Assembly (NCBI GenBank): GCA_018398765.1
Contig: JAHBMJ010000062.1
Coordinates: 1-58,310, forward strand
DNA from: Chromera velia
Taxonomy: Eukaryota; Sar; Chromeraceae
Length of the DNA stretch: 58,310 nucleotides
Reading direction: 5' to 3'
This document shows positions 1-12,891 of this stretch, one piece after another; the stretch's first letter is position 1; each line of letters begins with the position of its first letter. The translations under genes and the position numbers were made by a program. The notes beneath the pieces were generated by a model. That model was not told the origin of the DNA. It worked only from the letters and a program-made list of their open reading frames with translations, and did no database searches.

Positions 1-3000
1 CGTCCCTCCCTTCCTCCCTCCCGCCCGGTGGCTACCCGAGAAGACCCCCCACGGCCCCACAGTTCCCTTTCCTGACAGACAGTGTCACGTGCCGAGGACG
101 ACTAAAAGGAGAAGAGACAGAGGCTGAATGCTCCGTCTTCTTCGGTCAGTCTCTTGCTCTTGGAAGCTCTCGCGATCTTCGTTTCGTTTGCTTGCTCCTT
201 GAAAGTATTGTCTCCATTCATTTGTTTCCAATTGGACCAATGGCATGTTTTAATTCACTTTCAAATGTTCTTGTCAGCATGTCGGCAAAGGGTTAATTGG
301 CATGAAAACTCTCCACCCCGACCCAGCGGTGCGACTTGCATGTGTGAAACTGTCATCTGGATGGAATTCGAGATAGTGACAAAGAGATACAAAGAGCATG
401 CAATTCAATCTAGTTCACATTTTACATGCATCGTTGTCGATTCGTATCTTTCGTGTTGTGTCTCCCTTCAAACTGCTGCAGAAGCCGAAGGCAAAAGTGA
501 AGCCGAAAGTCATGGAGAACCGGCAGCCTTCCTGGGATTCCGCCAAGCAGAAAAGAGGTCGCTGCGAGCACGATGCTTTCGTACAATTCTCTTCCAGCCA
601 CTTTTCTCTTGTTGCTCTTACCTCTTCAATCTGTCTCTCCCTACTGTTCGACCACCTCTCTCTCTGACTGCGTATGAGTGTATGTGTGAGAGTGGCACAG
701 CAGAGTGTGGCCCTCCGGATGTGGAGCAGTCGCAACGAGGCCGGACAGGGGCGGTCAGTTCTGGTTTTGTCTGTTACACCCCTTCCTTTTGGGTCTGCAA
801 AAGAGAGAGACTTCAGGATAAGTGATTCCCTCTGATCTTCGGATCCGCTTATGCTCACCCAAGTGGGCATAGGTGAGGAACATCATTATGTCATCATGTG
901 ATGGGTCGCTCCTGACTCTCGCAGATGCATGCGCTTTTTCTTGTTTTTCTTTTGACGCGGCACGCATCGAAGGGCTGATCGACCGGCGAATCCTACCAGT
1001 TCGGCCTGCTGGAGGATGCCGGTCGGGTCTTCTGCGCTCCTTTCATGAATATACATGCAGTCAGGAAACGTACCTTAGAGGGATGTACTAGAGAGACATG
1101 CAGCAGAGAGACAGATTGAAACCTCGGCCGCGGATGTTCCCCCTCAGTGTGGGGTTTTGCACTCGGCAAAACCGTTTTTTCTCTTCCCACACCTGTAGAG
1201 CTGTCCCCGTAGATCCTCTCCTTCGAGGAGTGAGGCCCGCGTATCGACTCAGGCAGCGGAATAGACAGAGTGCATGACAGATAGGCTGGAGCAGCAGATG
1301 AATAGACTGGAGGGTTTGCGCCCTCGCCCGTTTCTTTCGTTTTCTTTCCGATAGTCTGCGTGTATGACGCATCTCGATCGTGAATGTGACTGTTTGAATG
1401 GTATCAACCAGCTGTTGACTCATCGTGCGTCTTCCCTCCTTCTGCTTTGTGCTGCTTTGTTTGTGTCTTTCCGTCTTCTGGTGACGCTGGGTCTGGGTGC
1501 GCAAACTTGAGGGACCTGTTGCACAAGAAAGGGAACTTAGTCGCAAGCTTATGATGTTTCAACACATTGAAGGTACGTTCCCCCGTCTTTGTTTCTCTTT
1601 TGCGGAAATGACTTTCTGTTGATTGAAAGATTGAGAGAGGTATATTTCGAGAATTCATAGAGGAGATCCGTAGGTGTGAAGTCTGAATGAACGTCAAGTC
1701 GGTTTGCTTGTCTCTAGAGAGGTGCAACTTCATTCTTGTCACAAATTTCGTCAGTCGCTCTCAGACTGGCGTCTTCGGATGACTTCCCTGGCCCCTGTGT
1801 GCTCCATTCTGCCCTCCCTCCCTCCCTTCCTCCCTTCTTCTCTCTGCGTTCGAGGGGGCGACGCCTTCTTATCCATTGGACCGATGGAGACTGTCTGGAC
1901 CTGGACAAAAGGGGGGGGAGGGGCCGGGGGGACACTCTGCTCTGTACCTCGATCGTGTGTTCGCGTTCTGTCGTCTCTCTCCTGCTCTTCTCTTTCTGAA
2001 GCTTTTCCCATCGAAAGTTCACTCGAAACATGTGCTGGATAGCGACTGCGCTGTTTGTGCGCGCGCAGGTGGTGCAAAGAAGTAGGGCAATGGTCAGGAG
2101 GGTCGATTTGCTGAAGGCGTTTGAGGTCAGTTGCAGCACAACAACTGATTTGTCCACTGTCTTGGACGCCCAGAAAGAAGTTTGTACACTGAAAGCTTTT
2201 CAGCCAGTAGGCTGGACAGTTAACCTCCCTCCCTCTTTGTCAGGTTTTTTTTTCGTTCCTTCGCTCCTTCATTCTTTCCATTGTTCCTTTCGTGCTCTCT
2301 CTCTCTCTCTTTCTCTCTCTCTGACTGAGACTCTCTCCCTTCTTCGCGCATGTCTGTATGGCTGCATGACGCGTGGGTGTGTGCTACTTGCGTGTGTGCG
2401 TCAAATGGCTGAATAATGACTTGTTTGGTGCAGGAACTTGGAGGGAGATCGTGAAAAAAAAAGTGGCTCCAGAAATGGATGACGTGAAAGTTGGGGGGGG
2501 GATGCAACAGAGGGACAAAAGGAAAGATGTCCACAGAAGCACGAAGGGAGAGGAAATTCAAGCGGCATCGATGAAAGAAAACCATGCATGCATGGCGAAG
2601 TGTTTGAAAGACGCCACTGATTACATCAGCAGAAAGAGCCGTGATCGAAACAACTGGAGTATCGGACGTCTTTTTTCAACCTGTTTGTACATTGAGTATG
2701 TCAAGTAAGAAATTTAAAAGGGAGATGCATGAATGGGAAAGGGCGAATGTAAGGGGAAGGGATGGGGAGAAGGAAGTACCCACCCAGAACAAGGGACGAG
2801 GGAGCGAGGAGACAATGGCTGGAGAAACGAGTGTCATGTCACAATAAGGTGGAGCGATCGAAAAACAAAAAGGCCCCAGTTCAGAACTGACGGGGCAGTT
2901 TTTCTTTCTGTTCGGAATCCTATGGTTCGCTTCTCTTTCTCCTTCTTTTGTTGACTAATCTGCATTTCCTACCTCTGCCCCCTCACTTTAATTCTGTCCG

Positions 3001-3600
3001 AATGTTCCTCTCTCTCTTTGTGGCCTTCCACGCAGCTTCTTTTCTTTTTTTTGCATATTCATGAAATGTCTTTTTTTGGCCTTCCTTCACCCCTTGCTCC
3101 TTCTTCGAGATAGGGACGGAGGGAAGGGGTAGATGAGGCGATGCCTACATGAAAAACAACACATGTACGGGACAAATGGGGGCAAAGCAAAGAAGCGCGC
3201 ATGAGAAGGAGTCCGGGCAAAGAGAGAGGAAGTTCGCTAGAACGGTCGTGTGAGCTGCCGTCAAACGTCCCTCTTTGTGTGCGCGTCCGTTGCGTGTCTG
3301 TATGCGTGTATGTGTGCGTGTGGGTTTTCAACCAGGGCAATCTTTTTCTGTTCCATGATTTGGATTTCATGCCTGTGTGTCGGCCTTCATTTGACCGACA
3401 GGTTGGAAAGAAAAGATAAAGAGAAATCTTCTCATCCAATCTGGAAGAGGCTTCAGCTCTCTATGCGCATCCATACTCTCCCCCTCTTTTTTCTCTTTTG
3501 TATCACCAATGTGTCTTCGACAGAGAGAAGGAACAGAAAAGCAGAATTGCTTCTTGTCGGGACGCAGATGGCTGGAAGAAGCAAAGAATCCCATAAAGCT
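1..3600. other. 5' flank without a resolved gene
   Basis: I could not assemble a gene here. The stretch is pyrimidine-rich with short CT, GT and T runs. Two exon-like pieces on the plus strand carry host-style splice signals. The first is about 479-558, preceded by TGCAG and followed by GTCGCT. The second is about 2072-2125, preceded by CGCAG and followed by GTCAGT, with an open frame reading VVQRSRAM and DLLKAFE. The phases do not connect them into a chain, so neither is called as a gene. They could be exons of a gene that lies mostly outside the window, or chance matches. Confidence 0.35.
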
Positions 3601-3637
3601 GATAGAGGGTTTGTAGCACTGCGCTCGCTGAAAGGAA

Positions 3638-4029
<392 letters not shown>

Positions 4030-4599
4030 GCCTCACTGTCTGGAGGAGTTTCAAAGGAGAACTCAGGGAATGAAACGTTGCAGACAAAAAGAAATCTTCA
4101 CTGAGAGCAATTTTTGGGAGACACAGAGACCGAAAGCCACAGGCAGACAGGCAGGCAGAGTTGAGCGCGCGAGCTGGAGGGACTGAAGAAAGTCATCTTT
4201 CTACCGCTGGCAAATGTGTCACAGGTGTTTTCTCTGTCCTGTTGCAGCTGTCCATGGGAAGAGTGCCGAGCTTTCACACAAAGACTTTTTTTCTTTTGAA
4301 ACAGGTGAAGAATTGAAACGGCGACTGAGTGAGTAGGTGAGTGGGTGCGTGTATGAGTGAGTCAATTGCGCCTTTTGTTTGCCTTTTCCGAAGATGGTCT
4401 TCTATCCTTCGCCTTCTTTCTTAATGTCCCTCTTCAGTCTTTCATTCCTTCCTTTCTCACTTCTGGCCCTTCCCATCCTCACGAAAGGATGCATGGGTAC
4501 ATAAGTCTTCGCTGTAATGACCTTGTAAAGCAAGCAGCTAAGGGTCCGAACGCAGCTCTTATTCTAGACCTAGTTCTAGACGCAACTCGGGTTCTCTAA

Positions 4600-5505
4600 G
4601 CATTCATCCATACACCGATATTAAATGTGACCGCACTGACTGATTCGATGTCTTTTTGCCTGCATTGGAATCCATACGTTAATAAAAGTAATTTGGCTTA
4701 GTAATTTAGAGTAAATTAAAGTAATGTAGAATAGTAAACTAAAATAATTTAGAAAGCTAAATTGTAGATTTTGGTCAAACTTGAAACTTTCGAGGTCGAT
4801 TTGAATTTTGAACGACGATAATCGGACGATTTCTCTTAAATTATATCTGTTAGCATAGCATAGCAACGGTTATTAACGATATTAAATCAGTGAGACGTTT
4901 AAAGTAACATTTAGAGTATAACATAGAGTAACATACAATTTTTATAGAATAGTATTTTTATAAGTTTATACAAATTAATTTTTAGAAGAATCCCTTTTGC
5001 TAGCCCTTTTGACCAGCCCATAGACCACTAGCTGCATCATTAGCCTGCATGCAAAGCGCAGACACATTGTTATTTGTTTGCAGCCTGGGAAACTAGGCGG
5101 GTCTTAGGGTGGGCCACAGGCTAGGTAACGGAATGTGCATGGTCTGTATAATGGTCGGAGCTAGAATCGGAGCCTCAGGGATGAGGTACACCCCTCCGCA
5201 CGCCTCTGCTGTCCAACAGTTGAAGTTCGCATTTAAGTTTGCAAAGGCGACTTCTATATAAAACAAAATGAGGAGAGTGCTCTAAAGCATTACTAAATCA
5301 CTTATCATGTAATTATCACTTCGTTTAATTAAACACTTTTAATATTCTTTACTAGATTCTTTGTTGTTTATGAAACATCGACCTCCAATTAAATCAGAAA
5401 AGGGGGGGAGGGAGGGATTATAAACAGATTTCGTAACGGATTTGCAATAAATCTTTTGTGCGCATGCAACCCCTATAGTTTAACTTAATCAAAAATATTT
5501 AATGT
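4600..5505. other. AT-rich intergenic tract
   Basis: Composition shifts from the CT/GA-rich flank to AT-rich DNA with iterated GTAA/TTAG motifs (about 4680-4760). A short more balanced block follows at about 5030-5240. I see no open frame of note, no RNA gene and no splice-like structure. It directly precedes the target site of the Copia element and may itself be old repeat debris. Confidence 0.5.
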
Positions 5506-5510
5506 CATTT

Positions 5511-6083
5511 CGAGATGTTTGCTAGATTATAAGAACAAATATCTAGCTACACACGAAGACAAAAATAAAGACTCACGAAGAAATCGATCCGTAAGTCCTT
5601 ATTCCAGAGAAAGTCATTATAGAATGGCAAGCAAAGAGCCACTCTAAGAGGAGAAACGTTCAATTCTAGCAATGAAACAATAAGAAATTTTGTGAATCAA
5701 AATAGATGCGAGAGGAGACGTTTGATGGAGTCCCTATGTGCGGGAACTCCGGAAAGCCCCAAACGAGAAATGAAAGAGTTCTAAGGATGACAATCACTTA
5801 CGTAAACAATCAGGACTCAGCGTGCATCACTCAACATGCAATCACTGACAGGAAAGACAAGCCGGGATCAGTCAAAGAGAGAAACGTATGGAAAGATGAA
5901 TATCATGCGTGAGGCGAGCCGACCAGTAGTGGCGCACGCAGCATTTAAGGATCCGGATGGGGACTTACGCGCCGCTTTAAAAATCAATTCGCTCAGTATG
6001 TGCCCCTTACTAAACGGAAAGAGATAAAAGGAGTGCGCATCAACAAGCAAAGAACAGGAGCAGCATGCTTCTGAAACATTACG
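5511..6083 (-). repeat. Copia 3' LTR (left copy)
   Basis: A 573 bp long terminal repeat matching 12301-12886. It starts CGAGATGTT and ends AACATTACG on the plus strand, so the ends form an imperfect 9 bp inverted repeat (CGxxATGTT/AACATxxCG). They do not use the usual TG...CA termini. The edge is fixed by the flanking CATTT duplication and by the internal divergence after 6083. Confidence 0.92.
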
Positions 6084-6086
6084 TAG

Positions 6087-6098
6087 CTTCTTCTTTCT
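6087..6098 (-). promoter_or_regulatory. Polypurine tract (plus-strand DNA primer)
   Basis: On the element's sense (minus) strand this reads AGAAAGAAGAAG and sits three bases inside the 3' LTR. That is the expected position and composition of a retrotransposon polypurine tract. Confidence 0.75.
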
Positions 6099-6191
6099 AC
6101 AGCGATAGCTGACAAAACCGGGAAACGAGACAGAAGAAACGAAACGTGACAAAAGAGATAAAAGAAACCATAGGAAATAAACAAAACGCTC

Positions 6192-7600
6192 TCATGTGGT
6201 CAGCTCCTCCCCATCTCCCCTTCTTTCCTTCTCCATCGTCGGGTGGTCATGCAGAGCAAGAGGAGGAAAAGAAGACACAATCTCGCTCCCAAATACCAGA
6301 GAAAGAGAGGGAAAAGGACTCATGAGACGAGTCAGAGCACCAAGGTCGAGCGCCTTCGTGAGGAGGTCAGAGATGTTGGATTCGGTGGGGATCTTGAAGA
6401 TACCAATCCTGTGTTGCTCAACCAAGTCAGTGGCAGCCTGGAGGGGAACGATACAAGCCTTGTCCTGTATTTCCCAGATAATGGGGAGGAAGGCATGCTC
6501 GGCAGAAGAAGAGGCGCCAGATAACAGCAGAGACAAAACGTTCGCTGCATCGCAGCCAATTCCGACACGGATGTTAGAGTAGAAGGGGGCGGTGCAGTTC
6601 GCAAAATGCAGCGCTGCGTCGATACTTTCCTCCAGGGCGAGCACCTCTGCTTTTGTAGTTGATCTTGCTACGCGGGACTGCCTCCTGCTTTTCCAAATGA
6701 GAGGTGAGTTGTTAATAAAAACAACTCAGCCCGTCTGAGGGTATGGGGAGGCGGCGTTGCCAAACGATGAGTCCCCGTGCTCGATGGCAGTCAGCTTGGT
6801 TGGGTCGGAGGAAGGACAGACGTGGATCCCAAGAGATGGGTGCGAACGGAGGTAGCACACCGTTTGGAGGAGAAGACGAAGAGCCCTCTCGGTCGGAGAA
6901 GCCAGAAAACGTAACAGGTAGGAGTGCGCAAGAGCGACATCTGGCCGTGTGTAGCTCGTCACGTAGCCTACCTGCCTGAGCAGGGTTCGGAAGACCTTCA
7001 CACCTGCGGCAGACAGCAGAGGAGAGGTGTCGTCCTCATGCATAGACCCGACAGGGAGAGGCTTGTCTGCATGTTGGTCAGAGCCGGCCATATCAGGAGG
7101 GAGGACAAGGAAGGCGATGTAGTCATGTTGGTGGCAGAACATGCCAGTGCTGGAGACGTCGAACTGTACACCAACAAAACGACCCTCCGAGAGATCGGTG
7201 TAATCGCCGCACGTCACGATGTCCTTAAAGGGGTCGATGGTAGCTGCCGCATCCTCCCCGATGCCCAGAGTGAGCAAGTCGTCACAGTAGGTAGCCAGAA
7301 GAGCATGAAGCTCACCATTGGCATGACACAACACCCACACGCCCAGAAAGAGCGTTGGCTCCCATCCAAGGAAGCGGAGGACGGAGGTAAGAAAATCCTC
7401 GAAGACCTTGCCTGCGTCGGGCAAGCCGTAGACGGCCTTGCGGAGGACCCAGAGAAACTACCCATGGTTTGGGTGGTCGGAAGGGGGGATGGAAGCGAGG
7501 GGGGGCGATCAGGAGGTAACGGGGCTTGTAGGTACACCTGCACAACATCGGCCTTCTGAAGGGAAAGGTCGACGTCTCGATGCTTGCAAGCGTTCAACGC
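6192..7600 (-). pseudogene. Copia RT (C-terminal part) and RNase H, broken
   Basis: The frame opens from about 7480 with KAVYGLPDAGK, the classic Copia KALYGLKQA block. It then carries the polymerase box YCDD (about 7290) and TRPDVALAHSYLLRF of the RT connection region. RNase H follows, with the Copia signatures WKSRRQSRVARST and PTESNISDLLTKAL. A TGA interrupts the frame near 6725. The beginning of RT (ADVVQVYLQAPL, about 7540) lies in the neighbouring frame, so a frameshift around 7460-7520 separates the two halves. The family and order are clear, but the gene is not translatable as it stands. Confidence 0.9.
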
Positions 7601-7639
7601 AATCTACGGGACAATACGCACAGCTTCAGGGGGGCAGAG

Positions 7640-10336
7640 TCAGGTGGCGACGCTCAAACCCTCCCGAGGGACCTGCTTGCCGTTGATGATGGTGCACGTC
7701 TTAAACTTGCACGTGCCGTCGTCCTGAAGCTTCTCGGTGTGCACACGGAGGAGAGGGACGCAAGGAACGTTCCTCGGGACCTCAGAGATCGGAGTCCTGA
7801 TGTAGACCTCCCGATCGATCCATCCCTGATCCTCCTTCTGATCTGCGAAACAGACAAGCTGACGGGAAGCAGGATACAAATGTTTCAAACTCACTGGTCC
7901 ATGCGTGGTTGCAGCACGCACCGACAGATCAATAGAAGCAAGAAAAGTGACAGCAGATGCGACAGAAGGGTTAAACAAATGAGCACCTGGATACTCATAG
8001 AAATGACACCCATCCGAGCCAGAGGTAAAATGAGAGCAGAGAGAAGGGGAAAGACAAGACTCGCGATTGCCCCGCGAACGCTCCATCTCGAAGCCTGCTG
8101 CCGCGATCTGACCGTGCGACAGTTCAACAATCTCTGCCACACGCTTGGAAGCGCGCTTATCGTACGAGACATACCCTCCTCCTGAGGAATAGTAGCCCGG
8201 TGCCCACTGCCTGCAGGATAGAACATATCGCTGGTGGGAACCCCACGCATAGACCTCATACCGGACATCACCCTCTGCTGCTCTATCACTCGGCAGGACA
8301 CCAAGGATTTCTCCTACCCACAGAAGTGAATGCTTGGGGGAACGACCAATCACCATCGTGCTTGGCTGCAGCGGGGCAGGCGTGACGGGGAAAGGAGAGG
8401 TGAGAGGGGGAGTTGCCGGCGGGACAGACTTGGGGATTGGTTGTTGACTGGGCTGCGAGGACAGAGGCGGGTCCATTACATGGACAGCAGGCAAGTCAGC
8501 AGGAGGCAAAGGGGCAGGGATCGGAAGCATAGGAACCATCACGGTGTTGGAGGGGGACTCAGTCATTGGGTTGGGACCAAAGAGGGGGATAAAGGCTACT
8601 GCCTCCTGTTCCTGAAGCAGAGTCAGAGCAGCATCAACGGAGGAAGGAAGCGAGGCGGAATCTCTCCACCCTGCATGTTCGGCCAGAGTAGCACCTTGGG
8701 GATTGGGTTGTGTGCGCATGGTGCCAAATGGGATAAGGCGGACGGCTGGACAGAGCTAGTGAGGCGATGCGGTGGTCCGTTGGGGGTGGAGGGACTCATT
8801 GGTGGCTACAATTTTATAGAAGTGTTCGTTCTCAACGGAGACAACGCGATAGGGGGCCCAAACGGGGCCACACTTATGACCTTAACCTGATTGACCCCCC
8901 CCTCCAGAGGCGCCCCGGTTGTACATAACAATGTCCTTCATACAATAAGTCCGCAAAGCAGATGGGCGGGAAGGGCGGGCAGAGGGGAAAGAACGGTGAA
9001 CACAAGACAGTGAACCAGGGAGGGCAGCGGCTGTGTGACGAGAACCCCCCCGCTGCACTGACATTCGGTTGTTCAAACGTCGAATCGCCTCATCGTGGAT
9101 CTCAGGCCATGAGTTGTCGGGGAGCTGACGCTCAAGGAGGAGAGAGCGGACGGAGGCAAGCACCTCTTTCTGCCATCGTTCAGATAAAGAATTGCCGTCC
9201 TTGTAGCCGGAGGGCGCGAATGAGAGACGGAAGCCCCGACGCTTGGAGAGCTCAATGAGGGGGGCGTTTGCAAACTGAGACCCTTGGTCGCATCGGATCT
9301 CCTCTGGGACTCCAAAACGAGGGAACCATACGTTTTCAAGGAAAACGACAGTCTCGTGGCTGTTGAAGTGAGCAGCAAAGCGAGGGGCAAGGCCATAAGG
9401 GAGGAAATCCTCCAGCACCGTGAGTTAATGAGTTGGACCGCAGTTAGATGCCCCCAAATACAGGCTGTCAAGGTGCAGCCTCGCCCCCACGTATGCCTCC
9501 TTGGTGAAGGAGACACCGGAGATGGAAAAACCAACCGGACCCTTCACCTGCGGACACTCAGGGTAAGAAGAGAGAACACGAGCGACATACGCTCGAATGG
9601 TAGTGAGCGGGAGTTTGAAAGAGAAATGAAAGAGGAGTTGAGCCATAACTTCCTTTACGCCCGCATGCGCACACTCGCAATGAACTCCGCAAACCAAATC
9701 CCACAAATCAGAAGCAGTAAAAATCTTGACTGTGCCTGTCTGTTTGAGTTGAATCGTAAACGTGAGTTGAGAAAACTCGAACTCAGAGAGAGAAGGTTCA
9801 GATTCATCGACAAAGAGAGATTTAGAGGGGGGAGAATCGCGGTCGTCAAAAAAAGAAACAGAAAGAGAAGGAACATCACCGCCAGTGGTTGCTTTCACAA
9901 AATCTTGTGCTGTAGTAGACGCCCCGCCTGCGAGCCTGCCTAGACGCGCTGGCTCCTTCAATCCCTCAACTCTCTCTCCAGAGGGGACAGACGCCTCCTC
10001 CGGGGATACAGATATGCACACGCCCTCAGGTGTCTCTTCCGAAGACACACAAACATGCACTCCCTCAGGTGCCTCTCCTGTAGACACAGGAACCCCGACA
10101 CCCACAATGCCCTCTGGAGGCAAGTATAGAGCAGGGGTGGTAGTGGGAGAGGTGGTCGTGTACATGGTAAAAGGAAGAGAACGGAAGGGGACAGAGTTAT
10201 CGATCTCGTTCTCCAACTCATTGAAATCATCCTCCAGGGGAGGACGCTCGTCGGACTCATCTGAGCCTACCAACGAAGGTGGGGAATCGTCATCTTGGAC
10301 AAGAAGGAGGCCATAATACTCCCCGAGTCGATCCAT
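7640..10336 (-). pseudogene. Copia pol: integrase and start of RT, broken
   Basis: One frame with stops at about 9421 and 8882 and another between 8882 and 8719. Near 9690 is an integrase zinc-binding region with H-x4-H, but its second half reads YPEC where C-x2-C is expected. The catalytic core follows: Asp in LHLDSL (about 9460), Asp in RCDQGSQF and Glu in SLSERW, spaced D-35-E as in DDE integrases. The 8719-7640 part is a Pro/Ser-rich linker ending in the start of RT. The N-terminal third (10336-9780) is acidic and carries a short repeated TPEGV/APEGV motif. I could not place the protease with confidence. Confidence 0.88.
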
Positions 10337-12267
10337 ATCAAGGTGACATCAGGCCCAGAGGGCGATGGGATCACCATAACATTATCTTTGTAATCCATCT
10401 TCACAGAAAGCCGCTGGGTAAGAGCTTTTGAGAAGAGGAAAGGGATCAAAGACTGACAGTGTGGAAGGATGAGGAAGGTAATGGACTCAAGGCGGTCGCC
10501 AAAGATAACGTTATCGAGCGTGACAGAGTGGGTGGCGTAGACGACGGCCCCGGAAGCCTCAGAAGAGTCGTTGCGACCAGCAGTCCGCACAAGGACTGGG
10601 CTGTTGAGTACCTTCACGGTGTAAGTGATGGAGGCGGAGACCTTTTTGACTCAGAGGTAGAGCTCACCGACGGCCTCGACAGTTGCCCCATCGTCCTTAC
10701 CGAAATGAGGGCCGTGGACTAAATCAGGGGAGGTGACGGCAGCAGAGGCAAAAGAGACGGTCGTGCAGTGAACGTTGGCGGCCTTCTTGGAGGCACGGAG
10801 CTTGGAGGAACACATGGCATCAAGGTATCCCTGCTTGCCATAACCGCAAACGTGAGCGATTGCTGGGCAAGTAGAGCGATCAGCATGAGGTGAGGCACCA
10901 CAAGCGATACACTTCACATGCTTCCTCCATGGGTGAGCGACCCCGCAGTAGATGCACTTGGGGTGGTTGGGCTCGGGAGTAGAAGATGACCTAGAGGGAG
11001 GTGCACTCGAGAACCAGATCGTGACAGAGGGAGTCGGCGTTCCGAGCTGTTATTCGTAGCGGCGCAGACAGTCATGAAGGCTCATGGGGGTATAATCCTA
11101 CAGGTGTGCGAGGATATACCGATGAGCGCCTCCTTCAGCGGGAAGTGACTCCAGGAGGATGCTGTACTCGAAGAGGACAAAGGGCTCAGACCCAAACGCC
11201 ATTGCTGGAACGAGTCGACGGAGACGGCTAAAGACTTTTGCTGCTCGGGCAAAGTAGGTGTCGACGGACTCACTGGCAAGAGGACAAAGTGTCTTGACAG
11301 CACGCCAGCGTTTCCGGACACAGGAATCGTATGAACCGAGGTAGAGGCTGTCGAGGGTGTTAAACAGCCACGAAGGGTCGTAGATCTGGTTGGCCTGCAC
11401 AGTATGAGAACGGAGGACCTCTCGGACCCCTGAAGAGACCTTTTGACGGATGATGCCAGATAGGTCTTGGGGACTGAGTGCATGGGGACCGTCCAACGAG
11501 CAAACTTCATCCACCACCTCGTGAAAGCTCTCTTTCCATAGTTCCACATCTTCCTGGGGGGTGCCCAAAAAAATCGCTAACTGGTCAATCACCTTTTTCG
11601 CCAACTCACTCCGGCGGGTCACAACTTGAACAGAGTGACCAGGGAAAGGAACGGGGAAAGGCTGCCAGGGTGGCTGCTGCTGTACAGGTGGCACAGGAGG
11701 AGAGGGAGACGGAACGTTCTGCCAGAGAGGCCAATAATGGTGTACGGACTGCGGTACAGGAGTTGCGTACGGGCCTGCAGAAGGGAAGAAGCCTGAGGCA
11801 GGAGGGACAGGAGTCACCTGTGGAGGAGCAAATCCAGGAAAACCTAGACCAGGAGTTCTGATAGGGTAGTAGGCGGCCTGGTGCCCCATCGGCAGAGCTG
11901 AGTGGGGGTACGGAGGAGCGGGAAGAGGTGCAGGGGGACCATCACCTGAGGACGCCTTAGCCACCGGGTGTGGAAGGTCGGACACCGGAGGCACAGGAGG
12001 AGGTGGATCACCCTGCCCAGCCTAACCAGAGGCACCAGAGACATCAGGTGGAGACACTTTGATGTGCTCCTCGACTCCAAGCGCTGGCGGAGCGTGATCT
12101 GCTGCATCAGAAGGAGACAAAGCAGAAGCGAGCTCAGAGCTAGGTGCGGAAAGACCGGACAGAGATCGTTTAATCACTGGAGTTTGCTCTATTGCAGAAG
12201 CTAAGGAGAAGGCAAACGGATAAGAAGAAAGCCGTTCGACCCGGGAAAGAAAAGAACGCTTTCTCAA
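10267..12267 (-). pseudogene. Copia gag with Cys/His fingers, broken
   Basis: The frame is open from the primer-binding-site side, with stops near 12021, 11096, 11045 and 10650. The first part is Pro/Gly-rich. A helical part (about 11640-11100) has the W/L spacing usual for Copia capsid. Two linked CxxCG-type clusters at about 10960-10800 (CIYCGVAH, CIACGASPH and a further C...C) take the place of the standard C-x2-C-x4-H-x4-C knuckle. A DSG tripeptide near 10300 could be a protease remnant but its context is weak. I see no ATG ahead of the first stop. The pol frame is shifted relative to this one, by programme or by decay. Confidence 0.75.
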
Positions 12268-12280
12268 AGAGTCAGAGGAA

Positions 12281-12300
12281 GAAAGCGGGAGCCGGCACTA
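12281..12300 (-). promoter_or_regulatory. Candidate primer-binding site
   Basis: The 20 bases immediately inside the 5' LTR read TAGTGCCGGCTCCCGCTTTC on the element's sense strand. With one mismatch (TAG for TGG) this fits the complement of a tRNA 3' end. I cannot name the tRNA. Confidence 0.45.
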
Positions 12301-12886
12301 CGAGATGTTTGCTAGATAATAAGAACGAATATCTAGCTACACACGAAGACAGAAATAAAGACTCACGAAGAAATCGATTCGTAGGTCCTTATTCCAGAGA
12401 AAGTCGTTATAGAATGGCAAGCAGAGAGCCACTCCGAGAGGAGAAACGTTCAATTCTAGCAATCGATCGAGATGAAACAATGAGAAATTTTGTGAATCAA
12501 AATAGATGCGAGAGGAGACGCTTGACGGAGTTTCTGCGTGCGGGAACCCCGGAAAGCCCCAAACAAGAAGTGAAAGAGTTCTAAGGATGACAATCACTTG
12601 CGTAAACAATCGGGACTCAGCGTGCATCACTCAACGTGCAATCACTGACAGGAGAGACGAGCCGGGATCAGTTAAAGAGAGAAGCGTATAGAAAGATGAA
12701 TATCATGTGTGAGGCGAGCCGACCAGTGGTGGCGCGCGCAGCATTTAAGGATCCGGATGGGGACTTACGCCGCTGCGCTTTAAAAATCAATTCGCTCGGC
12801 ATGCGCCCCTTACCAAACGGAAAGAGACAAAAGAAGTGCGCATCGACAAGCAAAGAACAGGAGCAGCATGCTTCTGGAACATTACG
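12301..12886 (-). repeat. Copia 5' LTR (right copy)
   Basis: 586 bp partner of 5511-6083, with the same CGAGATG start and ATTACG end. It has one extra 10 bp stretch near 12465 and a small rearrangement near 12770. It is followed directly by the second CATTT target duplication. Confidence 0.92.
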
Positions 12887-12891
12887 CATTT

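Larger units (their letters stand above)
5511..12886 (-). mobile_element. Degenerate Copia-type LTR retrotransposon
   Basis: A 7.4 kb element on the minus strand with two LTRs (5511-6083 and 12301-12886). It is flanked by a perfect 5 bp direct repeat CATTT at 5506-5510 and 12887-12891, the expected target duplication. On the minus strand the order is gag, Cys/His finger, integrase, reverse transcriptase (RT), RNase H. Integrase before RT is the Copia (Pseudoviridae-like) order and excludes Ty3/Gypsy. A polypurine tract adjoins the 3' LTR and a candidate primer-binding site adjoins the 5' LTR. The coding part is split over three frames and has several stops, so the copy is not autonomous. The LTRs look roughly 95% identical by eye, with one 10 bp indel, so the insertion is not very recent. 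Confidence 0.93.

Noticed and set aside
5511-12886. Ty3/Gypsy assignment for the LTR element
   Set aside because: Integrase precedes reverse transcriptase, and the RT and RNase H motifs (KAVYGL, YCDD, DLLTKAL) are Copia-type.
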